Assembly (NCBI GenBank): GCA_033763355.1
Contig: JANRKT010000076.1
Coordinates: forward strand, 1-17,341
Origin: JANRKT01 sp033763355
GTDB lineage: Bacteria > Bacteroidota > Bacteroidia > Chitinophagales > Chitinophagaceae
Direction of reading: 5' to 3'
DNA: 17,341 nt
The notes below the pieces were generated by a model. That model saw nothing but the letters and a program-made list of their open reading frames with translations. It was not told the DNA's origin and did no database searches. Numbering within the stretch: the stretch's first letter is position 1; each line of letters starts with the position of its first letter. Made by a program: the position numbers and the translations under genes. This document shows, one piece after another, positions 1-6,496 of this stretch.

Positions 1-976
1 TTGATTTCATCAATGACTGATGCGAAGGCCCGCCCACATCCATATGAGCAGAAAAACGGGTGAGGCCGAACAGTTCCTGCATTTGTAAAATTTTATCAAT
101 CGCTTCATTGGCATCGCCGATGATCAAATGCCCTTTGCCGCCCCTGCCCGTATCATATTGCTGGCGCTGGTACGGGGGCCATCCGCGGCTGCGACCTACC
201 CTGTCCATCTGCGTGGAATAAACAGGATAATATTCATCTGCTGTTTTCTTACTGTCGTCTCCAAAAAATGCATGCATGTGCACACCCACTTCAAGTTTGT
301 TCACATCATGATTAAAATGTTTGTACACTTCCCGGTAATAATCAAATAATGGTTTAAACTGAACAGGGTTACCGCCAATAATAGCGAATATAACCGGCAG
401 GCCATGTTTACCTGCACGCAATACACTCTCCGGTGTGCCGCCTACTGCAACCCAGATATTGAGGTGATTGTTAACGGCACGGGGCAATATCAGTTGCGCA
501 TTTAACGGCGCCCTGAATTTGCCCTTCCATGTAATGGGGTTCTCTTTATTTATTTTCAGCAGCAGTTCCAGCTTTTCTTCAAAGAGTTCATCATAATCAT
601 CAAGGTTGTAGCCAAACAAAGGGAATGATTCAATAAAGCTGCCGCGGCCGGCCATGAGCTCCGCCCTGCCGTTGGAAATGAGATCAATCGTTGCAAAGTT
701 TTGATAGAGTTTTACCGGATCAGATGAACTTAACACAGAAACAGCGCTGCCAAGCTTGATGTGTTTTGTAACGGTGGATACCGCAGCTAAAATTATTTCC
801 GGTGCAGATACAGCATAATCAGGCCGGTGGTGCTCACCGATGCCATAAAAATCAAGTCCCGTTTCATCCATCAGTTTTATTTCTTCTATCAGTTCCTGCA
901 AACGCCTGCCCGGTTCCTGTGGTTTGCCGTTAGTATCATAATGGTTATCACCAAACATGCCAATACCCAATTCCAT
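1..976 (-). CDS. LLM-class flavin-dependent oxidoreductase, C-terminus cut by window edge
   Basis: I read this minus-strand frame by hand: 325 codons from ATG (976-974) to the window edge without a stop. It begins MELGIGMFGDNHYD and continues with GIGEHHRPDYAVSAPEIILA, then an IKLGSAVSVLSSSDPVKLYQ stretch, RAELMAGRGSF and WVAVGGTPESV. These blocks are typical of the bacterial luciferase-like monooxygenase fold (TIM barrel binding reduced flavin), in particular the subgroup containing Agrobacterium Atu2307-type proteins of about 330-350 residues, so only a short tail should be missing. No signal peptide is visible, so it is presumably cytoplasmic. The substrate cannot be told from sequence. 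It faces away from the LRR gene, with about 240 bases between them. Confidence 0.88.
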   Translation of the reverse strand, partial: MELGIGMFGDNHYDTNGKPQEPGRRLQELIEEIKLMDETGLDFYGIGEHHRPDYAVSAPEIILAAVSTVTKHIKLGSAVSVLSSSDPVKLYQNFATIDLISNGRAELMAGRGSFIESFPLFGYNLDDYDELFEEKLELLLKINKENPITWKGKFRAPLNAQLILPRAVNNHLNIWVAVGGTPESVLRAGKHGLPVIFAIIGGNPVQFKPLFDYYREVYKHFNHDVNKLEVGVHMHAFFGDDSKKTADEYYPVYSTQMDRVGRSRGWPPYQRQQYDTGRGGKGHLIIGDANEAIDKILQMQELFGLTRFSAHMDVGGPSHQSLMKS

Positions 977-1201
977 AGTTTATAATTTGGCGGCGAAGAT
1001 ACGATGCAGAGTTTTTGCATAACGGAAGCCGTGTTTCAATGGGGTTCTCTGTTATTAATGTACCATCTCCGCAGCACGGCGGGCGCCACAACTCCACACA
1101 TAAAGCTATCTGAAACATCGCCTGGGAAGGTGGCGGAAAACCCGGTGGGGAAGTAGCATGATATTTTTTGAACTCTTGCGTCTTATATCATAAATTTATG
1201 T
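977..1201. other. Intergenic region, no gene seen
   Basis: These 225 bases separate the divergent oxidoreductase and LRR genes and should hold the oxidoreductase promoter. I found no convincing ORF, RNA gene or clear Bacteroidota TAnnTTTG promoter. The composition changes from GC-rich (about 1070-1160) to AT-rich just before the LRR gene. Confidence 0.5.
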
Positions 1202-1214
1202 GTTAGCAGCAAGC
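1202..1214 (+). repeat. Left inverted repeat flanking LRR gene
   Basis: GTTAGCAGCAAGC ends two bases before the LRR start codon. The reverse complement of 2008-2024 is GTTAGCAACAGGCAAGC, so both ends of the gene carry GTTAGCA...GCAAGC pointing inward. The right copy differs by a 4-base insertion. The pair brackets the coding region almost exactly, which suggests a cassette-like unit. Confidence 0.55.
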
Positions 1215-1216
1215 AA

Positions 1217-1996
1217 ATGAACCTCACTACATCACAAATTACTAATGGTATATGGCTTTTTAATGACGTAGCCGACTGGGATCAAAAAATAATTAAATAT
1301 CCCGAAGAGTATAATAGCGAAGAAAGAATTATGTTGGACTTCACACAACTTAGGGCGGCAAGAAATTATAAGGAAGAAAAACTTTTGATCAGTAAATGGT
1401 GTGATTATTTCACTTCAATGACAAACTTGAGGTACTTGTATTTTGAGTGTAGAATTTCACAGCAAATTTTTGATAGCATTTGTAAGATGACCTTTCTTGA
1501 GGGATTATTTATCAAATGGAGCACTATAACAGATATTTCAAAAATTAGTGACTTAATAAATCTAAAGCACATTCATATTGGAAGTTCGCCCAAAATTTCG
1601 AACTTGGCGCCGCTGTTAATGCTTCAGAACTTAAAGACTTTGGAAATAGAGAACAATACACAACTTGCAGACTTATCACTTATCGGTAAGATGAGTAATC
1701 TAGAAGGGCTTGGCATACATGGTTCTTTATGGAAAACCCAGAACGTAAATACTCTGAAACCTTTGGAAAATCTCATAAACTTAAAGTATTTGACGCTTTA
1801 TGGCACGAAGGTGTTAGACCAGTCATTGGAGGCGCTCAATTCACTCAAAAATTTACAGCGAGTATGGGTCGCTCCCTATTATCGAATGGTGGAATATGAA
1901 AAAGTTTATAAGAGCCTACCTAAACTTGCTCATGGAAACATAATTGAAATAGTTACAAGCGAGGACTACAGAAAGCAGATGAATATTAAGGGTTAA
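1217..1996 (+). CDS. Leucine-rich-repeat protein, no signal peptide
   Basis: A 259-residue protein. From about residue 65 to 215 it shows roughly six irregular leucine-rich repeats of 22-25 residues (for example LINLKHIHIG, LQNLKTLEIEN, MSNLEGLGIHG, LINLKYLTLYGT, LKNLQRVWVAP), resembling SDS22- or internalin-like repeats that form a curved protein-binding surface. The first 60 residues are not repetitive and have no signal peptide or membrane segment, so it should be cytoplasmic. The partner is unknown. The gene is visibly more AT-rich than the metabolic genes around it and lies between inverted repeats at 1202-1214 and 2008-2024, both signs of acquisition. The ATG at 1217 is the first in frame and immediately follows the left repeat. 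Confidence 0.75.
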   Translation: MNLTTSQITNGIWLFNDVADWDQKIIKYPEEYNSEERIMLDFTQLRAARNYKEEKLLISKWCDYFTSMTNLRYLYFECRISQQIFDSICKMTFLEGLFIKWSTITDISKISDLINLKHIHIGSSPKISNLAPLLMLQNLKTLEIENNTQLADLSLIGKMSNLEGLGIHGSLWKTQNVNTLKPLENLINLKYLTLYGTKVLDQSLEALNSLKNLQRVWVAPYYRMVEYEKVYKSLPKLAHGNIIEIVTSEDYRKQMNIKG

Positions 1997-2007
1997 TAAA
2001 TCCTGCT

Positions 2008-2024
2008 GCTTGCCTGTTGCTAAC
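2008..2024 (-). repeat. Right inverted repeat flanking LRR gene
   Basis: GCTTGCCTGTTGCTAAC lies 11 bases after the LRR stop codon and is the inverted partner of 1202-1214. The GCTAAC/GTTAGC ends look like the outer boxes of integron attC sites, but no complementary second half could be found on either side. I therefore call it only an inverted repeat. Confidence 0.55.
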
Positions 2025-2072
2025 ATTGGTCACTGTTGCACAACCCCAAATAAAAAAAATTTTTACTTCCCA

Positions 2073-2120
2073 GGCGAGTCACTGCACATAGCATTGTGCG
2101 GAGGGCCTGCAGGACTCGCC
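2073..2120. repeat. REP-like palindrome, divergent third copy
   Basis: The outer arms GGCGAGTC (2073-2080) and GACTCGCC (2113-2120) pair perfectly. Inside is a second stem, GCACA (2084-2088) with TGTGC (2095-2099). The total of 48 nt and the GAGTC/GACTC core match the two REP-like elements beside the RAYT gene, but the outer stem bases and the loop differ. It is probably a diverged member of the same repeat type. Confidence 0.6.
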
Positions 2121-2296
2121 GTCTTAGAGTTTTACATACATAAATTGTAGCTTTCACGCCAACCTTGGTATGAGGTGTTTGTCTTGTGCTTAGCCTACCA
2201 ACGTAATCTGAAGCATATTTAATTTCTCTTTCGCCAAACTGGTTTTTCAGTCCGCCCTGGTCCTGGCAATAATGAAATTATAAATATTCCTTCTCC

Positions 2297-2347
2297 CCGC
2301 AGAGTCTCTCCCCATGGCCTTTGTGTGTTGGGCGGAGGACTCTGCGG
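2297..2347. repeat. REP-like palindrome, downstream of RAYT
   Basis: CCGCAGAGTC (2297-2306) pairs perfectly with GACTCTGCGG (2338-2347). Inside, CTCC pairs with GGAG across one bulged T, giving a 14-bp stem. It starts 18 bases past the RAYT stop codon. The copy at 3001-3050 is its inverse, with the single bulge on the opposite strand. The identity extends outward: ATTCCTTCTCC before this copy corresponds to GGAGAAGGAAT after the other. Confidence 0.85.
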
Positions 2348-2364
2348 ATAACATTCATTATTCT

Positions 2365-2955
2365 TCATCCTTCCTTTTTCGTAAGATCAATATCTTCCAG
2401 TTCCATGTAATGTGTTACTGGGTATATACCTTGTTCTCCGGTAATATAAAACCGGGCTGAACTGTGCGGGTAACCCGCAGGGCTGTCCGCAAGTTGCCAT
2501 ATTCCTGTGCAGGGATTATCATGCATATAATCTAATTTTTGTATTATCATTTCCCGGCTTGTGCATTCCTTAATATCAAAAGAAGGTTCAAATACCTCAT
2601 GCAGTTTACCCCGCTTCCGGTCTGTTGCATTAACGCCTTCTGCCAGCACTTTCAGAATATCCTGCCTGTCCGCTTTCTGCAAGCGGCTAACTATCTCATA
2701 AGCCATAAACCTTTTAAGTGTACCAAGCCGGTTGTTGATATTTTTTCCTTTGTTTGAAAATGCAATCAAAGCATGGACATGGTTGGGCATAGCAGAGTAT
2801 CCGCAGATAAAATGTCCTTCATTGCGGAGTATGTTAAATTGTTTATAGAGAATATCATAGCCATTCACTATATCAAACAGATGAAGCCATTTGTAACAGG
2901 TAATAGTGATGAAAAAGATGCCGTCCGGCTCAGTAATTTTTGAGCGCACACTCAT
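2365..2955 (-). CDS. REP-associated tyrosine transposase (RAYT), Y1 HUH family
   Basis: A 196-residue protein of the Y1_Tnp (IS200/IS605-like) HUH nuclease superfamily, RAYT branch. The metal-binding HUH motif is H59-V60-H61 in AMPNHVHALI. The predicted catalytic tyrosine is Y143 in KLDYMHDNP, placed as in other RAYTs and followed by the usual W/P/H-rich tail (GYPHSSARFY). Such enzymes cut and rejoin single-stranded REP hairpins and are thought to spread REP sequences. Here the gene lies between two inverted copies of the same hairpin, at 18 bases downstream and 45 bases upstream, which are its likely substrates. Length is normal and both motifs are intact, so it should be active. It has no associated TnpB or accessory gene. 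Confidence 0.93.
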   Translation of the reverse strand: MSVRSKITEPDGIFFITITCYKWLHLFDIVNGYDILYKQFNILRNEGHFICGYSAMPNHVHALIAFSNKGKNINNRLGTLKRFMAYEIVSRLQKADRQDILKVLAEGVNATDRKRGKLHEVFEPSFDIKECTSREMIIQKLDYMHDNPCTGIWQLADSPAGYPHSSARFYITGEQGIYPVTHYMELEDIDLTKKEG

Positions 2956-2995
2956 TATTAGATTTTTTCTCAGTTAAACTTAGTAATTTTTACTG

Positions 2996-3382
2996 ATGAA
3001 CCGCAGAGTCCTCCATCCCGCCGCACTTTGCCCGTGGAGAGACTCTGCGGGGATAGGAGAAGGAATCAACCCTTCACTTTCTAAAAGCGAAAATATTGAT
3101 AGCATCAAAATTAATAAACCCGGAAAAAGTTTGACAATCACCTCACTGAGCGATATTGACAGAATAGTTAAAGTACTTCAAACAGCAAAGAAATTTGATA
3201 GACCTGACAGGATGAATATTAATACTGATTTTTACGATTTGCAATTTTTTACAAAAAATAAAGAAGAAGCAACCATCAGAATTTTATCCAATGTATATAA
3301 TGGCATAGTAATTTCGGCAAACGACTATTATTATAGCGGAAGCGATCTAAACAAAGTAGTAACCGAAATAAAAACAAAATGA
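2996..3382 (+). pseudogene. 5'-truncated gene fused to REP sequence
   Basis: The open frame has 128 codons, but the first ~20 (MNRRVLHPAALCPWRDSAG) are simply the REP palindrome 3001-3050 read through. From about residue 28 on it looks like a genuine small protein (DSIKINKPGKSLTITSLSDIDRIVKVLQ, then KKFDRPDRMNINTDFYDLQFF and NGIVISANDYYY). It is AT-rich and ends normally at 3382. I do not recognise the family. Proteins of this kind are often small lipoproteins, so the missing start may have encoded a signal peptide. The simplest reading is that arrival of the RAYT/REP unit removed the original 5' end. Whether the chimeric frame is translated is unknown. Confidence 0.5.
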
Positions 3383-3432
3383 ACTACGCCTAACATGAAT
3401 CGTGTCAAAAACCCTTCACATCAATTCTCTTT

Positions 3433-4299
3433 TTAAAGCTGATGTATATACTCCGCACTGTCCTTAAACTTATCCATATTCATTTCCACAAAAAAGTTTT
3501 TAACGCCCCCTGTTTTGGCTGCGGCAAAAAATTCTTTCCAGTCAATAACGCCTTTACCAACGGCGGTTTCTTTTTTATCGGCCGTCCAGTCGGACAGATG
3601 TGCAGAGATAAAGCGGCCGGGGTGTTTTTTAAAATAATCGGCGGCCTTGTAACCGTGTACAATAACCTGTGTCTGGAACTGCAGTTTCACCAGGTCTTTA
3701 TCAAAGCGGCCCAGCAGGGCATCGTAAATGAGCTGGCCATCGAGCATTTTAAATTCAAAATCGTGGTTGTGGAAACCGGCCTGCAGACCCGCTTTTTTTA
3801 TTTTTTCTGCGGCAAGGTTCAGTTTATCTGCAGCAGCAAGGTAATCATTGATGTTAGCTGTTTGCGGTAACCAGAAAGTGGAGAGGATCATTTGTGTAAG
3901 GCCCAGCTGCTGTGCAAATTCAATGCGGTCTTTCAGTTTTTCATCATCAGTAAATTCGCCAAAACCAAAATGGCAACTGGGGCAATTGAGGCCTGCATCG
4001 GTGATGATGCTGCGGATGTCAGAGGTTTTCATTTTTACCAGGTGACCAAAGCCAATTTGTTCATACCCTTTGGGCGAACACAATTCGGTAAGCTGGTAAC
4101 CCAGGCCCGCCATCATCTTCAATGTACCGGCAAAATCTTTGGCCAGCATGTCCTTCACCGTCCACGTCTGAAAACCGATGGCCATTTTACTGGCTTTTGC
4201 AGCAGCAAAGAGTTGTGATGGCAATTGTGATAAGGCAATGGCTGCGCCTGCAGCTTTGGTTGTGTTGGCGAGGAATGTCCTCCTGTTTATTGATTTCAT
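3433..4299 (-). CDS. Tat-exported sugar isomerase/epimerase-like TIM barrel (AP_endonuc_2)
   Basis: 288 residues. The N-terminus MKSINRRTFLANTTKAAGAA has an RR-x-F-L Tat motif (R6-R7) and a hydrophobic stretch ending near FAAAKA, so it should act in the periplasm. The rest is a xylose-isomerase-like TIM barrel: GFHNHDFEF (H177, H179, E182), ISAHLSDW (H234, D237) and FFVEMN (E272) are the usual metal-site strands. In related enzymes a QMD aspartate ligand follows HNHxFEF; here the segment is LQFQ, putting Q209 at that place. This suggests a sub-family with altered metal binding or lyase-type chemistry. Relatives act on sugars, inositols and 3-keto-glycosides; the substrate here is unknown. The ATG at 4299 is chosen because it gives a complete Tat leader. 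It probably works with the Gfo/Idh/MocA enzyme encoded just upstream on the same strand. Confidence 0.87.
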   Translation of the reverse strand: MKSINRRTFLANTTKAAGAAIALSQLPSQLFAAAKASKMAIGFQTWTVKDMLAKDFAGTLKMMAGLGYQLTELCSPKGYEQIGFGHLVKMKTSDIRSIITDAGLNCPSCHFGFGEFTDDEKLKDRIEFAQQLGLTQMILSTFWLPQTANINDYLAAADKLNLAAEKIKKAGLQAGFHNHDFEFKMLDGQLIYDALLGRFDKDLVKLQFQTQVIVHGYKAADYFKKHPGRFISAHLSDWTADKKETAVGKGVIDWKEFFAAAKTGGVKNFFVEMNMDKFKDSAEYIHQL

Positions 4300-4360
4300 G
4301 ATGAGTTTTTTTTGGATTTATATTCTGTAATACTTTTTTTACCACACCCACATAATATTT

Positions 4361-4504
4361 TTTTTACCACATAGAATACATAGGCATATAGGAAAGCACA
4401 TAGGATTTTTAATAGCACAAGACGTTTATATATTAAATCTCAACAGTTTCGCAGTTATTTCTATGCGATTTCTATGTTTCTAATGTGCCTATGTGGTGAA
4501 AAAC
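4361..4504. repeat. CCACATAGG-type imperfect palindrome, long diverged copy
   Basis: The left arm begins TTTTTACCACATAG (4361) and carries ACATAGG and CATATAGG units. The right arm (about 4457-4504) reads CTATG/CTATGTTTCTAATGTG and ends CCTATGTGGTGAAAAA. The ends and unit motifs match the copies at 12782-13610, but the centre (about 4405-4455) is longer and unrelated, with no ORF. It fills the gap between two genes read on the minus strand. Confidence 0.75.
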
Positions 4505-4519
4505 TTTTTATGCCCTGCC

Positions 4520-6121
4520 TCAGATTTTATCAGGCTCCCACCCGCTTCTGTATTCCCTCTTTAAATATTTATTTGCATCAGGCACATTGGTAACCTGCAT
4601 CTTTGCAGCATCATACTTCAACAACTTATTTGCCCTTAATGCCGCTGCATACAGGTTTACCGCTTCTGTTAAATACTCCGCTTCAGAAAAATTGCCGGGA
4701 TATTGCTTGCCTGTTTTGCATGCATTCACGAACAATGGCAATGCAGCAGAAGTTTGTTGCACCTGGTTTTGCGCCGCAGTGATTGCATTGGCGGGCTTGT
4801 CCATTTTTTTACCGGAAATAATCTGCGGGTTCTGCACATTAAACCCGGCAAGTATCTTCCCTTCTGTGCCTGTAAACATCATTCCCTCCTGTGGCAGTTC
4901 CTTACCTTCCGCTGACAGCTCAGCGGGTATCGGAGGACGCATCCCGCCATCATACCAGTACAACTCAACCGGCGGCCTGTTTCCGTTTGCCGGATAAGAG
5001 AACCTGACCGTGCTAGCCATGGGGAATGAAAAATCATTATTGATACGGTAAGGTACTGAACCACGGAAACCGCATACATGACTGCGGTGCGGTTCAATAA
5101 CCGTAGGCGATGTTAGCTTTAATGCATTAAAAACCGTCCACAAACTGTAATGCCCCATATCGGCCATGGAGCCGCCGCCGAAATCGTACCAGCCGCGAAA
5201 CACCATATGTGTATAATCGGGACTGTAAGGCCTGTCGGCTTCGGGGCCCAGCCAGAGGTCCCAGTCAAAACCTTCGGGAACGGGTGGTTTGTCTTTTGGC
5301 AAATCAGGATATTGAGGCCATACAGGGCGGTTGGTCCAGTTGTGCACCTCGGTAAGCTTGCCAATGGCGCCTGCATTAATCCATGCCATCACGGTATCCA
5401 TTGAGCCGTTTGAATCCCATGGAATGAGATGCGTAATTACTTTGGGGTTGCTGCGTGCCATTTCAACTACTTTCTTTCCTTCAATGAGGCGGTTGGCAAT
5501 GGGTTTGTGCACCAGTACATGTTTGCCCCTTTTAATAGCCGCCATGCAAAGAATGCCATGCAGGTGGTCGGGCGTAATGATCTTTACTGAATCAATATCT
5601 TTTTCTTTATCCAGCAATACCCTTACATCAGCATAAGCAGCACATCCTTTATAACCCGGTTGCTTCGCCACATCAGCATAATAGCTGTCCACGATTTGTT
5701 TGCCGTTTTCCCTTCCGCCGGGAATGATGTTGTCGCCGCCGGGTGACCAGTCAGGCTTTTGCAGCACTTTGCGTATTTCATTTTTAAGATAATCAGTTCC
5801 CCAATCCCTGTAAGCCCTTGCTTCTTTACTGGGGTCGCAAACAGCCACCACCTGTATCTGCGGCACAGCCAGCATAGGTAATAATTCCCTTATACCCTGT
5901 GTGCCCATGCCGATGTAGGCAAGTGTGATTTTATCACTGGGCGCTACATAATTTTTTCCGCCAAGCACATGACGCGGAAGAATGGTAAACCCTGCAACTG
6001 AAGCAGCAGTTATTTCAACAAATTTGCGGCGGCTTAACCGGGAACTGTTATCAGGATGGCCCGGCGTGTTTGCATCATGAACCTGCCGGTTTGAGGTTTC
6101 ACCGTTGATTTCTTTTTTCAT
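4520..6121 (-). CDS. Tat-exported Gfo/Idh/MocA family oxidoreductase
   Basis: 533 residues. After a 29-residue hydrophilic lead comes SRRKFVEITAASVAGFTILP (Tat motif, residues 30-34), predicting export in folded form with bound cofactor. The Rossmann core shows ITLAYIGMGTQGIR (G71, G73, G76), a CDPSK turn (95-99), TPDHLH (183-188) and HVLVHKP (201-207). The usual EKP catalytic motif therefore reads HKP: the lysine is kept and the glutamate is replaced. The C-terminal half (for example GGGSMADMGHYSLWTVFNAL) is the GFO_IDH_MocA C-terminal type found in long Bacteroidota and planctomycete homologues. Enzymes of this family oxidise sugar or glycoside hydroxyls using tightly bound NAD(P). The substrate is unknown. 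It is encoded 220 bases upstream of the TIM-barrel gene on the same strand, and a functional pairing is likely. Confidence 0.9.
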   Translation of the reverse strand: MKKEINGETSNRQVHDANTPGHPDNSSRLSRRKFVEITAASVAGFTILPRHVLGGKNYVAPSDKITLAYIGMGTQGIRELLPMLAVPQIQVVAVCDPSKEARAYRDWGTDYLKNEIRKVLQKPDWSPGGDNIIPGGRENGKQIVDSYYADVAKQPGYKGCAAYADVRVLLDKEKDIDSVKIITPDHLHGILCMAAIKRGKHVLVHKPIANRLIEGKKVVEMARSNPKVITHLIPWDSNGSMDTVMAWINAGAIGKLTEVHNWTNRPVWPQYPDLPKDKPPVPEGFDWDLWLGPEADRPYSPDYTHMVFRGWYDFGGGSMADMGHYSLWTVFNALKLTSPTVIEPHRSHVCGFRGSVPYRINNDFSFPMASTVRFSYPANGNRPPVELYWYDGGMRPPIPAELSAEGKELPQEGMMFTGTEGKILAGFNVQNPQIISGKKMDKPANAITAAQNQVQQTSAALPLFVNACKTGKQYPGNFSEAEYLTEAVNLYAAALRANKLLKYDAAKMQVTNVPDANKYLKREYRSGWEPDKI

Positions 6122-6199
6122 ATAGCTGATTTTTAAAAAAGAAAGAAGTACTTAAAGTTAGGAATATAAACACAATTCTGTCCGTCCCGGTATTTCAAG

Positions 6200-6330
6200 G
6201 TAGTGTCTCAGTTTGTTTGTCATGCCGGGGAACGAGGCATCTAAATTAATTAATAAGGCCTGCTTGTCAGATTGTCTTTCTGATTCCTCTCCCGTTGAGG
6301 CGGGATCGGAATGACAAACTGAGACACTAC
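6200..6330. mobile_element. MITE-like element with 17-bp terminal inverted repeats
   Basis: The ends GTAGTGTCTCAGTTTGT (6200-6216) and its exact reverse complement (6314-6330) bound 131 nt with no ORF. Similarity of the two arms continues inward as GTCATGCCG versus GTCATTCCG after a 4-base TTTG insertion in the left arm. Smaller internal stems (TCAGA/TCTGA) are present. No clear target-site duplication is visible. It lies in the divergent promoter region between the oxidoreductase and cutC and could affect either gene. No transposase in this window matches it. Confidence 0.75.
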
Positions 6331-6496
6331 TTAATGGTAGTAATACTTAATGAAAGGGATTTTTTATGTATTTTGTCCGGGGTTCTTTCGCCCTGCATTT
6401 GTATTTTATGGTTGTTGTGATTTTCTTTTTTGTTTCCTGTATCCTTGCATTTGGTTCATGTAACTTGTATCCTGCAATCTGCAACAATTTCTTAAT
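6331..6496. other. cutC upstream region with degenerate TGTATCCTGCA units
   Basis: 166 bases with no gene. The last part (about 6434-6486) repeats variants of TGTATCCTTGCA, AACTTGTATCCTGCAA and ATCTGCAAC, a low-complexity pyrimidine-rich motif of the sort seen in intergenic repeats. The cutC promoter should be here, but I could not place it confidently. Confidence 0.35.

Noticed and set aside
128..349. Plus-strand open frame of 73 codons
   Set aside because: It is antisense to the oxidoreductase, whose family motifs are clear on the minus strand.
1010..1214. Complete integron attC site before the LRR gene
   Set aside because: Only a GTTAGCA-like end is present; no properly spaced RYYYAAC partner or paired inner boxes could be found.
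3001..3050. Intrinsic terminator for a neighbouring gene
   Set aside because: The hairpin has no following T-run on either strand and is an inverted copy of 2297-2347, so a REP explanation is better.
3442..5636. Several plus-strand open frames of 60-140 codons opposite the isomerase and oxidoreductase genes
   Set aside because: They are shadows of well-supported minus-strand genes and lack leader, motif or composition support.
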